NCBI RefSeq assembly: GCF_963664135.1
Contig: NZ_OY760905.1
Location: 3,560,736 to 3,624,735 of the forward strand
From: an uncultured Acetobacterium sp.
GTDB lineage: Bacteria > Bacillota > Clostridia > Eubacteriales > Eubacteriaceae
Direction of reading: 5' to 3'
Length of the DNA: 64,000 nucleotides
The position numbers were made by a program, and so were the translations under genes. The notes under the pieces were generated by a model. That model was not told the DNA's origin. It made no database searches and was given only the letters and a program-made list of their open reading frames with translations. This document shows positions 34,459 to 43,593 of this stretch, one piece after another. Within the stretch, counting starts at the first letter, position 1. Each line of letters starts with the position of its first letter.

Positions 34459-35472
34459 ATGAGAGTAAAAATCGTTGATGTTGCTAGAGAAGCGAACGTT
34501 TCCGTTGCAACAGTATCCCGAGTTGTTAATAATATTCCGTTAGTAAACGAAGAGACCAAGGAACGGGTATTGGAAGCCATCAAAAAAACCGGCTATAAAC
34601 CCAATGCCATTGCCAGAAGTTTGAAAATTCAGAAAACCAATACCATGGGGATCATGATTCCTGATATTACCAATCCCTACTATACCGAAATCGTTCGTGG
34701 AGCCGAAGATGTCTGCGGCATCTATCACTATAATATTATCTTGAGTAATACTGATTTTGATCCGGAAAAGGAAAAAAAATCACTGAACGTTTTGGTTGAA
34801 AAACAATGTGATGGGATTATCTATGTTGGCAAAGACCTCAGCGCTGAAATGCAGGCAGAACTGATTGATGCACCCAGCGAGGTCGTTTTAGGCTGTATTC
34901 CTGATGATAGTGGATTTCTCAGTGGGGTTTTAATCAATAACGAAGCAGCTGCTTATGAATTAGCGACTGAACTCATTAAAATGGGGCACAAAAAATTTAT
35001 GTTGTTTTTTGATGAACTGGAAGAAGGTTATATTTATCAAGAGCGAAAAAAAGGCTTTATCAAAGCCTTCGATGAAAACAATATTGAATTTGATGACAGC
35101 CGCATCCTGAGAGAAAAGCTGAGTCTTTCTGGTGGCTACAGTATGATGGAAGAAGCCATTAACTCCGGTGTAGATTTCACCTGTGTTTTCTGCTTTAATG
35201 ATCAAACTGCACTGGGCGCCATTCGCTGTGCTGAAGAAATGGGTAAAAAAATTCCTGAGGATATTAGTATTTGTGGTTTCAATAACTTTTGGATTGCCGA
35301 ATGGACCAGACCTCAAATTACCACCGTGGCGCAACCAATGTATGACATTGGTGCCATCGCCATGCGGATGCTGATTAAGCTTTGTGAAAAAGATGGCGAC
35401 CGAACAGTAAAAAACGTTTATGTACCTCATGAGGTTCATATCCGGGGTTCAGTTGCAAAGATTGATTCGTAG
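34459..35472 (+). CDS. LacI-family transcriptional regulator
   Basis: A 337-residue CcpA/RbsR-like regulator. Residues 1-55 are the LacI helix-turn-helix with hinge (VKIVDVAREANVSVATVSRV, ending in NAIARSLK). The rest is a periplasmic-binding-protein fold (IMIPDITNPYYTEIVRGAED, GFNNFWIAEWTRPQITTV). The ATG at 34459 follows AAAGGTGAAGAG. Ligand and targets are unknown; a sugar or HPr-type effector would be usual for the family. The lipoate ligase gene follows after ten bases and may be co-transcribed. Confidence 0.92.
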   Translation: MRVKIVDVAREANVSVATVSRVVNNIPLVNEETKERVLEAIKKTGYKPNAIARSLKIQKTNTMGIMIPDITNPYYTEIVRGAEDVCGIYHYNIILSNTDFDPEKEKKSLNVLVEKQCDGIIYVGKDLSAEMQAELIDAPSEVVLGCIPDDSGFLSGVLINNEAAAYELATELIKMGHKKFMLFFDELEEGYIYQERKKGFIKAFDENNIEFDDSRILREKLSLSGGYSMMEEAINSGVDFTCVFCFNDQTALGAIRCAEEMGKKIPEDISICGFNNFWIAEWTRPQITTVAQPMYDIGAIAMRMLIKLCEKDGDRTVKNVYVPHEVHIRGSVAKIDS

Positions 35473-35482
35473 ATAAAGCTTT

Positions 35483-36484
35483 ATGAATTACATTGATATG
35501 AAGTATATTGATTGGAAAGAAACAGATCCTCAAATAAACCTTGCTTTTGAAGAATATGTTTTTGACCAAATGGATAAAAACGAAAGCTATTTTCTATTAT
35601 GGCAGAATGATAATGCTGTCATTGTCGGAAAACATCAGAATACCATTGAGGAAATCAACCAGGAATATATTAAAGATAATGATATCAAGGTTGTTCGCCG
35701 ACTTTCTGGTGGTGGTGCAGTTTACCACGATCTTGGTAATTTGAACTTCACCTTTATTGTCAATGATAGCAGTAAGGATCAATTTGATTTCAAAACCTTT
35801 ACCCGCCCCTTAGTGGATGCACTTAAAACCATGGGAGTCGATGCCGAATTTAATAGTCGAAATGATATTGCCATCGACGGAAAAAAGTTTTCCGGCAATT
35901 CCCAGTATGCTAAACGCGGACGGATACTTCACCATGGTACCATCTTGTTCAATTCCAAACTGGATACCATCCAGAGTGCTTTAAATGTAAAAAATGATAA
36001 GATCGAATCGAAGGGAATTAAATCGATTAAGAGTCGGGTTACCAACATTGTCGACTATCTGGATGAAGGGTACACCCTGGAGAATTTTAAAGCGGCTTTG
36101 CTTGCTGCAATGTTTGAAAATGATCACTTAGAAGAAATCACACTTACAGATGAAGATATTCTTGCGATTGAACAATTAAAAATAGAAAAATATGCAACCT
36201 GGGATTGGAATTATGGAAAATCCCCCCAATATAATTTGCGGAAAGAACGAAAATGTAATTTTGGTTTAATCACCATCCTGCTGCAGGTTGAAAAGGGCGA
36301 AATCAAAGAGCTTCATTTTTATGGCGATTATTTTGGCAATGGGGATGTTCAGGAATTGGAAACCAGATTTATCGGGGTTAACCCCACTGAAGAAGCCTTA
36401 TCAGCTGTTCTGAAAAACATTGATCTGGCGGATTATATAAATGGACTGGATTCAAAAACATTAATTGATTTAATTTTATATTAA
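35483..36484 (+). CDS. lplA: Lipoate-protein ligase A
   Basis: Activates free lipoate with ATP and attaches it to acceptor proteins such as glycine cleavage H protein or 2-oxoacid/acetoin dehydrogenase E2. The 333 residues show NDNAVIVGKHQNTIEEIN, then VVRRLSGGGAVYHDLGNLN, and the lysine-containing KFSGNSQYAKRGRILHHGTI. A C-terminal accessory domain follows (from about 250). Both domains are present, so it can do both half-reactions. It is followed by a terminator at 36508-36557. No acceptor gene is in the window. Confidence 0.95.
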   Translation: MNYIDMKYIDWKETDPQINLAFEEYVFDQMDKNESYFLLWQNDNAVIVGKHQNTIEEINQEYIKDNDIKVVRRLSGGGAVYHDLGNLNFTFIVNDSSKDQFDFKTFTRPLVDALKTMGVDAEFNSRNDIAIDGKKFSGNSQYAKRGRILHHGTILFNSKLDTIQSALNVKNDKIESKGIKSIKSRVTNIVDYLDEGYTLENFKAALLAAMFENDHLEEITLTDEDILAIEQLKIEKYATWDWNYGKSPQYNLRKERKCNFGLITILLQVEKGEIKELHFYGDYFGNGDVQELETRFIGVNPTEEALSAVLKNIDLADYINGLDSKTLIDLILY

Positions 36485-36507
36485 TATCAGCAATTAAGCA
36501 TTAGGAT

Positions 36508-36557
36508 AACTGGTCAGCGTGGTTGATTTTGTATCATACTGTGTTGACCAGTTTTTT
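36508..36557 (+). terminator. Terminator of lplA
   Basis: AACTGGTCA (36508-36516) pairs perfectly with TGACCAGTT (36545-36553), followed by a T run to 36557. The loop is long (28 bases). Its presence rules out the GTG at 36519 as the start of the next gene. Confidence 0.8.
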
Positions 36558-36581
36558 CTAGGCTTAAAGAAAGGAAGTTCA

Positions 36582-37748
36582 TTGGAATCAAATATTACAC
36601 GGCTTAATTATAATGACAAAGAAATTATTTTAATCGGAACGGCTCATGTTTCAAAAAATAGCGTCGATGAAGTGCGGGAAACGATTGAAAAGGAGCGGCC
36701 GGATTCCATCTGCATCGAATTAGACCAACAACGGTTTGAAGCAATTAATCAAAAGGACAAATGGTCCAATACTGATCTTGTCCAGATTATCAAAAGCAAA
36801 CGCGCTGGTTTTATGTTTGTCAATATTTTATTGTCCAACTACCAGCGAAAGCTGGCCGAACAGTTCGGAATTGAATCTGGTCAGGAAATGATGGAAGGAA
36901 TCGCCTGTGCCAAAGAATACGGTGCTGAACTGGTGCTGGCCGATCGCAGCATTCAGGTTACCTTTAATCGCATCTGGCGGGGCTGCAGTTTGTGGGAAAA
37001 AATTAAGGTGCTTTTTTCAATCGTGCTCAGTGTGGTCGATGACGAAGAAATAACCGAGGAAGATCTGGAAAATCTCAAATCAGAAGATATGCTCACCGCC
37101 GCTCTTTCAGAGATGGGTTCTGCTTTCAAAGGTGTCAAAAAATATCTGGTCGACGAGCGGGATCAATATCTGGCTTATAAAATAAAGAATGCTCCCGGCG
37201 ATAAGATCGTGGCAGTTCTTGGTGCTGCCCATGTGCCAGGTATAAAAGAAGAAATTTACAAAGAACAGAATATTGCAGAACTGGAGCTCATCCCCCCTAA
37301 ATCCAACGTCGGTAAAGTGATTGGCTGGATGATTCCCATTTTGTTAATCGCTTTAATTGTGGTTACCTTTATTTTTAATCCCAGCTCCGGTTGGGAACAG
37401 GCAAAAACCTGGATTCTCTGGACCGGTTCGCTGGCGGCGCTGGGAACCTTGCTGGCTGGTGGGCATATTCTCTCGGCAGTGACTGCTTTTGTCGCAGCGC
37501 CGATTACCACCCTTCATCCATTATTGGCGGCTGGTTGGTTTGCCGGGATGACCGAAGCCCATTTCCGAAAACCAAAAGTAGAAGACTTTGAATCACTACC
37601 GAAGGATCTGGGCAGTATCCGAGGTCTTTGGCGAAATAAGGTAACAAAGGTTTTAATGGTGGTTGTTTTTGCTAATTTGGGGAGCAGTTTGGGAACCTGG
37701 TTAGGCGGGATCAATATCATTGGTATTTTTATCAATACGTTTTCATAA
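36582..37748 (+). CDS. TraB/PrgY-family membrane protein
   Basis: A 388-residue TraB-domain protein related to enterococcal TraB/PrgY, which limits pheromone activity; its general function is unknown. The N-terminal domain has the conserved EIILIGTAHVSKNSVDEV, CIELDQQRFEA and VLGAAHVPGI. The C-terminal third has about four membrane helices starting with GWMIPILLIALIVVTFIF. The TTG at 36582 has AGGAAG five bases upstream; the in-frame GTG at 36519 lies inside the lplA terminator and is rejected. Tiki/TraB proteins are candidate metalloproteases; the His and Glu are present but activity is untested. Confidence 0.87.
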   Translation: MESNITRLNYNDKEIILIGTAHVSKNSVDEVRETIEKERPDSICIELDQQRFEAINQKDKWSNTDLVQIIKSKRAGFMFVNILLSNYQRKLAEQFGIESGQEMMEGIACAKEYGAELVLADRSIQVTFNRIWRGCSLWEKIKVLFSIVLSVVDDEEITEEDLENLKSEDMLTAALSEMGSAFKGVKKYLVDERDQYLAYKIKNAPGDKIVAVLGAAHVPGIKEEIYKEQNIAELELIPPKSNVGKVIGWMIPILLIALIVVTFIFNPSSGWEQAKTWILWTGSLAALGTLLAGGHILSAVTAFVAAPITTLHPLLAAGWFAGMTEAHFRKPKVEDFESLPKDLGSIRGLWRNKVTKVLMVVVFANLGSSLGTWLGGINIIGIFINTFS

Positions 37749-37805
37749 AAACAGGATTAAGGTTTCCTCTTGTAGTTTTGAATGTTCTTTGGGTTTCAAA
37801 AAAAC

Positions 37806-37834
37806 TTGTTAATGTTTACAAAATAATATATAAT
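37806..37834 (+). promoter_or_regulatory. Promoter of the amino acid ABC transporter
   Basis: TTGTTA (37806-37811) and TATAAT (37829-37834) are separated by 17 bases, 33 bases before the binding-protein gene. Confidence 0.75.
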
Positions 37835-37867
37835 TAACAGCATTAGGAATTTAGAAAGGAGAAAATA

Positions 37868-38698
37868 ATGAAAAGAAAATTATTAGGTTTATCACTGGTT
37901 GTTTTATTAGTAGCAGCTTTTGCCCTGACAGGCTGTTCCTCAGGAGGATCAAAAACTTCAGAGGATGCTTTAGCAGATGGCGTATTAAGTGTTGGTGTGG
38001 ATGACTCTTATTTACCAATGGAATTTAGAGATAATCAAAACGAGTTAGTTGGTTTTGATATTGATTTTGCCAATGCATTAGCTGAACAATTGGGGGTCAA
38101 GGTTGAATTTCAGACCGTTGCCTGGGATGGTATCTTCAATGGCTTGAATGCCAAGCAATATGATGCTATTATTTCCAGCACCAGTATTACACCAGAGCGT
38201 TTAAAAGGATTCAGCATGACTGATCCTTACGTAGCTAATGGTATTGTTATTGTTTCGAGAAAAGATGCCACACCCGTTAAAACGTTCAAAGAACTTGAAG
38301 GAAAAACGCTGGGTGCTCAAATTGAAACGACTGCAGATATCGCCGCTGAAAAGTTAAAGGTTCAAGAAGGCGTTAACGTTGAAATCAAGAAATTTGATGG
38401 GATGTTAGATGCGTTTGCAGCACTGCAAGGAAAACAAATCGATAACGTTATTACTGATGTTGGGGTAGCAATGTACTATGTTGCTCAAAATCCTGATTTG
38501 TATGTTGTCAGTTCAGATGTATTAACAAACGAACCGATTGGTATTACCTCACGTTTAGCTGATACAGCAACAACCGCAAAATTGAATGAAGCCATCAAAG
38601 CTTTACAAAAAAGTGGGAAAATGTCAGAAATTTCAATGAAATGGTTTGGCGAAGATATGACAAAAAATATTGATTCTAAACTGGTTGTTATTGAGTAG
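37868..38698 (+). CDS. Polar amino acid ABC transporter, substrate-binding lipoprotein
   Basis: Captures an amino acid outside the cell and hands it to the permease. Residues 1-23 are a lipoprotein signal with lipobox LTGC (Cys23), to be processed by Lgt/LspA. The mature part is a family 3 solute-binding fold (LSVGVDDSYLPMEFRDNQN, then VGFDIDFANALAEQLGV and TITPERLKGF-like SITPERLKGFSM). Relatives bind glutamine, glutamate, arginine or cystine; the substrate is open. It is separated from its permease by about 345 bases containing a hairpin, an arrangement that can raise binding-protein dosage. Confidence 0.94.
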   Translation: MKRKLLGLSLVVLLVAAFALTGCSSGGSKTSEDALADGVLSVGVDDSYLPMEFRDNQNELVGFDIDFANALAEQLGVKVEFQTVAWDGIFNGLNAKQYDAIISSTSITPERLKGFSMTDPYVANGIVIVSRKDATPVKTFKELEGKTLGAQIETTADIAAEKLKVQEGVNVEIKKFDGMLDAFAALQGKQIDNVITDVGVAMYYVAQNPDLYVVSSDVLTNEPIGITSRLADTATTAKLNEAIKALQKSGKMSEISMKWFGEDMTKNIDSKLVVIE

Positions 38699-39043
38699 GA
38701 TTTTCCAAAACTAAATAAATCAATGGAATAGGACTTGGTACAGATTCTGTGACAAGTCCTGTTCATCTGTTTACAGACTGGTAAATAATTAAGGTGGAAT
38801 TTACATCTGTGATGTCTGGTCTAAAGCATCAGGAAATCCACCAAGTGTGTTTCTAATATATAATATGAGCAGCTATTCGTGAGGGTTGTAGACAAAGTAA
38901 TTAAGCTGTTAATGTCTTTTTCAGTGATGCGTGATTAGATCTTTTGATTAGATCTGATGATTAAGAGCATGGTTGAAAAAGGTTTTGTCTGCAGTCTGAC
39001 AGGAGTCAGTGTTCAAAATTTTTATGACGAAGGGAAGATCAAC
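38699..39043 (+). other. Gene-free region between binding protein and permease genes
   Basis: Contains a stem-loop with perfect 8-bp arms AGGACTTG (38730-38737) and CAAGTCCT (38753-38760) but little T run. It also contains TATAAT at 38859-38864 without a clear -35, a small AGACA/TGTCTTTTT hairpin near 38893-38925, and a repeated TTAGATC/GATTAGATCT element. An in-frame extension of the permease to ATG 38957 covers part of it but lacks a ribosome binding site. Confidence 0.5.
38730..38760 (+). terminator. Stem-loop after the binding-protein gene (partial terminator or mRNA stabiliser)
   Basis: Perfect 8-bp stem AGGACTTG/CAAGTCCT with a 15-base loop that can form an inner ACAG/CTGT pair. It is followed by GTTCATCTGTTT, not a true T run, so read-through to the permease is likely. 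Confidence 0.5.
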
Positions 39044-39706
39044 GTGTTAACTGAAATCCAATTATGGGCAATTTTTAATGGAACCATTGTAACTCTTGAA
39101 ATTGCAATTGTAGCAATTGTTTTTGGTGCGATTTTCGGCGTAGTTGTTGCTCTTGGAAGACTCTCGAAAAATAAGGTAGCCAATGCACTATCATGGTTTT
39201 ATATTTGGTTTTTTAGAGGAACGCCATTATTGCTCCAATTATTTATTATTTATTATGCCATTCCGATTATTTATCTGGATGCAACCGGCATAACATTCGA
39301 AATCAATCCGATGATTTGTGCGTTTGTGGCATTTTCTTTAAATGCGACAGCTTATTTGGCAGAGATTATTCGGGCCGCTATTGAATCCATCGACGGTGGA
39401 CAAATGGAGGCTGCAAAGGCTTTGGGAATGAGTTATCGTCAAGCGATGACAAAAATCATTATTCCGCAAACCTATAAACGGCTGGTTGCCCCATTGGGTA
39501 ACGAGTTGATCATGCTCTTGAAAGATACATCGCTGGTATCGACAATTGCATTGTTTGACTTATTAAGAACGACAAAGACAATGGCAAGCGCAACCGGATC
39601 ATGGGTTTACTACATTTATGCAGCGGCCATTTATCTATTCTTAACAACCATTATTCAGGTAGTATTCGACATAATGGAAAAGAAACTTGGAATTTACGAA
39701 AGATAG
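39044..39706 (+). CDS. Polar amino acid ABC transporter, permease
   Basis: A membrane subunit of the HisMQ/GlnP family with about five helices (220 residues). It contains [18 protein letters not shown] and the ABC-docking loop [20 protein letters not shown]. The GTG at 39044 with AGGGAAG six bases upstream gives the usual family length. An in-frame ATG at 38957 would add 29 residues without membrane or family features and has no ribosome binding site, but cannot be excluded. Followed after ten bases by the ATPase gene. One permease only, so it probably forms a homodimer. Confidence 0.9.
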   Translation: MLTEIQLWAIFNGTIVTLEIAIVAIVFGAIFGVVVALGRLSKNKVANALSWFYIWFFRGTPLLLQLFIIYYAIPIIYLDATGITFEINPMICAFVAFSLNATAYLAEIIRAAIESIDGGQMEAAKALGMSYRQAMTKIIIPQTYKRLVAPLGNELIMLLKDTSLVSTIALFDLLRTTKTMASATGSWVYYIYAAAIYLFLTTIIQVVFDIMEKKLGIYER

Positions 39707-39716
39707 GGAAATGAAT

Positions 39717-40475
39717 ATGAGTATGGTAAAATTAGTGAACGTACGAAAATCTTTTGGCGATTTGGAGGTACTCAAGGGTGTTAATCTTGAGGTTCAGCAA
39801 GGCGAAGTAGTCTGTATAATCGGTGCCAGCGGCTCAGGAAAAAGTACCATGCTACGTTGTCTTAATCAACTGGAACGTATTTCCGACGGCGAGATCTATA
39901 TTGAGAATGAACTGTCAGATAAGCGAGCCAACAATAAAGATCTGATGAAGATTGATGCAGCTAAGGTGCAGTCATTGTGTACCGATCTGGGCATGGTTTT
40001 TCAGAATTTTAATCTCTTTCCGCATCTGACCGTCATTGATAATGTCACAATTGCGCCTTTAATTGTGAAAAAAACAGATAAAAAAATAGCTGAAACCAGA
40101 GCCTTGGATCTTCTGAGCATGGTTGGACTGTCGCAAAAGAAAGACGAATATCCGTCGCGATTATCCGGGGGACAGCAACAGCGGGTAGCAATTGCCAGAG
40201 CCCTGGCGATGGATCCTAAAATTATGATGTTTGATGAACCAACATCAGCGCTTGACCCCGAACTGGTTGGCGAAGTATTGGCAACCATGCGGCAATTGGC
40301 TGAAAAAGGGATGACAATGCTTATTGTTACCCATGAAATTGGCTTCGCCCGAGAAGTGGCGGACCGGGTTATTTTTATGGATGCCGGCGTCATTTGTGAA
40401 GAGGGAACTCCCGAAGAAGTACTGCTCAATCCTAAAGAAGAAAGAACGAAAAGTTTTCTCAATAAAATTTTATAA
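39717..40475 (+). CDS. Polar amino acid ABC transporter, ATP-binding protein
   Basis: A 252-residue ATPase of the GlnQ/HisP family that drives the transporter. Motifs are Walker [11 protein letters not shown]-loop [12 protein letters not shown], signature LSGGQQQRV, Walker [15 protein letters not shown] and the switch His in IVTHEIGFA. The ATG at 39717 is seven bases after AGGGA; nearby in-frame ATGs at 39711 and 39723 are alternatives. Last gene of the transporter, with a terminator at 40485. Confidence 0.95.
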   Translation: MSMVKLVNVRKSFGDLEVLKGVNLEVQQGEVVCIIGASGSGKSTMLRCLNQLERISDGEIYIENELSDKRANNKDLMKIDAAKVQSLCTDLGMVFQNFNLFPHLTVIDNVTIAPLIVKKTDKKIAETRALDLLSMVGLSQKKDEYPSRLSGGQQQRVAIARALAMDPKIMMFDEPTSALDPELVGEVLATMRQLAEKGMTMLIVTHEIGFAREVADRVIFMDAGVICEEGTPEEVLLNPKEERTKSFLNKIL

Positions 40476-40484
40476 ACAACGAAT

Positions 40485-40513
40485 AAAAAATTGTCGGATC
40501 GGCAATTTTTTTT
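40485..40513 (+). terminator. Terminator of the ABC transporter genes
   Basis: AAAAAATTGTCG, loop GAT, CGGCAATTTTTT: a 12-bp stem with one wobble pair followed by further T. Confidence 0.88.
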
Positions 40514-40575
40514 TATTTGCTTTACAATACATGTCATGATACAATCATCACATGCAAACTTTTGGAGGGATCAAA

Positions 40576-41427
40576 ATGTTACTGGCAAATTATCACATTC
40601 ATTCAGATTATTGCGATGGCAAAAATACTCTCGAGGAAATGGTAGTAGCGGGAATCACTGCAGGTCTAACCAGTTTAGGTCTATCAAGCCATTTACCCTT
40701 ACCATTTGCAAATGATTGGACAATGAAAGAAGAATATATTGACCAATATCTGAATGATGTCAAAAATCTTAAAGAAAAGTATGCATCAATAATTGAACTT
40801 TACTGTGGCATCGAAATTGACTTTTTCATTGATCGCCAGGATATCAGTGATCTGGCAAAAAAAATTATTCCAAGACTAGACTATACCATTATGTCCATTC
40901 ATTCACTGGGAAACACAAAGGGAGACGATGTGTCCTATATTGATGAATCTCAGCATGATTTTGAGCAGGGTATCGAAAAATACTATCAAGGGGATACCCA
41001 GGCGTATATTAAAGAATACTATCAGGGAATTGCAAAGATGGTGACCATGTTTGAACCGGACATATTAGGACATCTTGATTTAATCAAAAAATATAATCAG
41101 AATAATTACTTCTTCAACGAAAAGGATATCTGGTACCAGGAAACGGTAAAGCGCTGTCTGGATGTGATTGCAACAACAAAAACTAAAATAGAAATTAATA
41201 CCGGAGCAAATATGCGGACTCCCGGAGTGGGACGTTACCCTTCAGATTGGATGATACCCGAAATGAAAAAACGAAATATCCCGATTACAATTGGTGGCGA
41301 TAGTCATTCAGTTACCGGAATTGTTTATGAATATGAAGAAGCAGAAATATATTTAGAAAAATGTGGCTATCACGAATATTGGATGCTAAATAAAGGCCGA
41401 TGGGAAGCACAGCCCCTAGGAGTGTAG
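40576..41427 (+). CDS. PHP-domain phosphatase, histidinol-phosphatase (HisJ) family
   Basis: A 283-residue metal-dependent phosphoesterase. Metal-binding motifs of the PHP fold are in order: YHIHSDYCDG, SSHLP, CGIEIDFF, SIHSLG, LGHLDLI and GGDSHS. HisJ relatives remove phosphate from histidinol phosphate in histidine synthesis. No other his gene is nearby, so the exact substrate is not proven. The ATG at 40576 follows GGAGGG; the in-frame ATG at 40552 overlaps that site. comEA begins one base after the stop. Confidence 0.88.
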   Translation: MLLANYHIHSDYCDGKNTLEEMVVAGITAGLTSLGLSSHLPLPFANDWTMKEEYIDQYLNDVKNLKEKYASIIELYCGIEIDFFIDRQDISDLAKKIIPRLDYTIMSIHSLGNTKGDDVSYIDESQHDFEQGIEKYYQGDTQAYIKEYYQGIAKMVTMFEPDILGHLDLIKKYNQNNYFFNEKDIWYQETVKRCLDVIATTKTKIEINTGANMRTPGVGRYPSDWMIPEMKKRNIPITIGGDSHSVTGIVYEYEEAEIYLEKCGYHEYWMLNKGRWEAQPLGV

Positions 41428-41428
41428 A

Positions 41429-42007
41429 ATGGATAAGCTCGATCGAAATAAAATCCTGTACATTCTCATCGTGCTTGTTTTTTTGGGCGTTTTTTGGGGT
41501 TGGTATTATTTTAAAACCGCTAATGGGGTGGAAATGAAGGTTTCCGAAACGGCGACGTTAAAGGAAGTTGGCAGCGAAAACAATGAATCGGATAGCACTG
41601 AAATTATGGTCCACATCACTGGTGCTGTTGTTAAGCCCGGGGTGATTTCTTTAAATGCGGATGCGCGATTGGTTGAAGCTATCGAAAAAGTTGGTGGTTT
41701 AACTGAAAATGCCGATGTGAATAGTCTAAACCTAGCCAGGAAACTGCAAGATGAAGAGAAAATTCATGTTCCCGCCGTTGGCGAGGTGACCCAAACTTCA
41801 AACAGCAGTACCAGTCAGCAAATTAATATCAATACTGCCAGTCTGGAAGAATTAAAAAGCTTACCAGGCGTTGGCGATGTCATCGCTCAGGGGATCATTG
41901 ATTACCGCGAAAAAAACGGTGGATTCAAGCAATTAGAAGAATTGAAGAATGTTAATCGGATCGGTGATAAAATATATGAAGGAATAATCGACTCAATAAC
42001 CATATGA
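41429..42007 (+). CDS. comEA: ComEA-family DNA-binding protein
   Basis: Membrane-anchored DNA receptor of competence-type DNA uptake. The 192 residues comprise a membrane helix (about 10-27), an extracytoplasmic SLBB domain (MVHITGAVVKPGVISL, to about 112) and a helix-hairpin-helix pair (ININTASLEELKSLPGVGDV, then LEELKNVNRIGDK). The layout is the full ComEA form. No comEC or comEB gene follows, so it stands apart from the rest of the uptake machinery. Together with comM at 11.5 kb it suggests that DNA uptake genes exist in this genome. Confidence 0.92.
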   Translation: MDKLDRNKILYILIVLVFLGVFWGWYYFKTANGVEMKVSETATLKEVGSENNESDSTEIMVHITGAVVKPGVISLNADARLVEAIEKVGGLTENADVNSLNLARKLQDEEKIHVPAVGEVTQTSNSSTSQQININTASLEELKSLPGVGDVIAQGIIDYREKNGGFKQLEELKNVNRIGDKIYEGIIDSITI

Positions 42008-42072
42008 AAATGGTTACATACAACTTAAATGATAAAAAGTTATCAGTATAGTTTAAAAAAAATATTTAACTG

Positions 42073-42100
42073 TTTACAATAGAATGATATGTGTTATACT
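42073..42100 (+). promoter_or_regulatory. Promoter of the ccpN-PDRP-ppdK operon
   Basis: TTTACA (42073-42078) and TATACT (42095-42100) are 16 bases apart, with TGT directly before the -10 (extended -10 form), 32 bases before the ATG. Confidence 0.65.
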
Positions 42101-42132
42101 TAATAAATCAAACAGATTCTAAGGGGTTGAAC

Positions 42133-42771
42133 ATGGAGTTATCAAGCAGGCAAAAAGAAATAATCGAAATAGTAAAAGAGAAGCAACCCGTAAAGAGCAA
42201 TGAAATTGCTGAGTTGCTTAATATCAATCGTGCTACCATTCGTCCGGATCTTAAAATCCTGACCATGATGGGTATATTAGAAGCCAAGCGAAAGGTTGGT
42301 TATTATTATACTGGACGTTCTTTGTTGAACATTTTAGGAAGTTATATCAAAACGATCAGTATTATGGATATCCAAACCGAGCCAACAGTGGTTGAAGAAA
42401 CAACATCCATCTATGATGGGATTATTACCATGTTCACAAAAAATGCTGGAACACTGTATGTCGTCGACGGAAAATACCTATCGGGGATTGTGTCGAGAAA
42501 GGACTTTATCAAAGCCATGATTGGGAGAAAAGAGGTAGAGTCGCTACCAATTCCAATGATCATGACGCGAATGCCCAACATTATTTATCTGGAACAAAAC
42601 GAATCTGTTTATGATGCCGCCTATAAAACCATGTACTATGAGGTAGAATCCCTGCCCATTGTTACCAAGGAAATTGATGAAAAGGGAAACCAGCGATTAG
42701 TTTTGATTGGTAAGGTATCACGCACAAACATTACCCGCTATGTGGTAAACATGGGGAGAAGCGCAGAATAA
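42133..42771 (+). CDS. ccpN: CcpN-like HTH/CBS-domain regulator
   Basis: A 212-residue regulator of the CcpN (YqzB) type, which in Bacillus represses gluconeogenic genes in response to the ATP/ADP state. A winged helix (ELSSRQKEIIEIVKEKQPVK, then INRATIRPDLKIL) is followed by two CBS motifs (about 75-135 and 140-205). The ATG at 42133 follows AAGGGG. The next genes encode the PPDK regulatory protein and PPDK, so local control of pyruvate to PEP conversion is the natural reading. Confidence 0.9.
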   Translation: MELSSRQKEIIEIVKEKQPVKSNEIAELLNINRATIRPDLKILTMMGILEAKRKVGYYYTGRSLLNILGSYIKTISIMDIQTEPTVVEETTSIYDGIITMFTKNAGTLYVVDGKYLSGIVSRKDFIKAMIGRKEVESLPIPMIMTRMPNIIYLEQNESVYDAAYKTMYYEVESLPIVTKEIDEKGNQRLVLIGKVSRTNITRYVVNMGRSAE

Positions 42772-42783
42772 TGAGGTAGAAAA

Positions 42784-43587
42784 TTGAAAAGTATTGTAAT
42801 TTTCGTCGTTTCCGATACACCTACCGAAATCGGTGAGCTCCTGGTAAAAGCAGGGACGAGTGTTTTTGAAAACTCTATTCGGGAAGTGCGTTTTCATCCC
42901 TTTGTGGATGATAAGTTGAGTATTGATTACCTGCTGGATTTAGCGAAACATGAAAATGGTCTAGTCGTTTATAGTTTTGCATCAGCCGAATTAAAAACTC
43001 ATATGGAAACTGAGGCTAAAGCCAGAGGGGTACCCATTTATGATGTAATGGGGTCGCTGGTAGAAACGCTAAGAAATATCACTGGCGAAGAACCGGCCAG
43101 AAACCTGACATCCAGTCGGGAACTGGATGCCCACTATATGAAAAAAATTGAAGCCATTGAGTTTGCCGTAAAATATGATGATGGGAAAAACACCTCTGAT
43201 TTGGATCAGGCAGATATCATTTTGATCGGCGTCTCCCGAACATCAAAAACACCAATTAGCATTTATCTGGCCAATAATAATTATAAAGTTGCCAATATTC
43301 CTTTAATGCCGGAGGTAGAACCGCCAAAGGAATTATTTGAAATATCAAACAAAAAAATATTTGGACTGATCTTGGATCCACACCATCTTGTGAATATTCG
43401 TTCGGAAAGAATCCGGGCCATGGGACTCACAGGAACATCAAATTATGGAAGTTACGAAAGAGTGATGTTGGAGTTAGAAAAAGCACAACAGCTTTTCGAT
43501 AAATTAGGGTGTACTGTCATTGACGTCACTTCAAAAGCAATTGAAGAAATTGCAGCGATTATACTTGCAAATATAATGAGGAGGTAG
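42784..43587 (+). CDS. Pyruvate, phosphate dikinase regulatory protein (kinase/pyrophosphorylase)
   Basis: Switches PPDK off by ADP-dependent phosphorylation of a threonine and on again by phosphate-dependent removal. The 267-residue DUF299 protein has the P-loop GVSRTSKTP at 149-157 and the C-terminal ERIRAMGLTGTSNYGSYE. The start is TTG with GAGGT five bases upstream. It lies between ccpN and ppdK; the target Thr453 of the encoded PPDK is present two residues before its catalytic His. Confidence 0.95.
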   Translation: MKSIVIFVVSDTPTEIGELLVKAGTSVFENSIREVRFHPFVDDKLSIDYLLDLAKHENGLVVYSFASAELKTHMETEAKARGVPIYDVMGSLVETLRNITGEEPARNLTSSRELDAHYMKKIEAIEFAVKYDDGKNTSDLDQADIILIGVSRTSKTPISIYLANNNYKVANIPLMPEVEPPKELFEISNKKIFGLILDPHHLVNIRSERIRAMGLTGTSNYGSYERVMLELEKAQQLFDKLGCTVIDVTSKAIEEIAAIILANIMRR

Positions 43588-43593
43588 AGGAAA

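Noticed and set aside
36519-36581. GTG 36519 as start of the TraB-family gene
   Set aside because: It lies in the loop of the lplA terminator and lacks a ribosome binding site.
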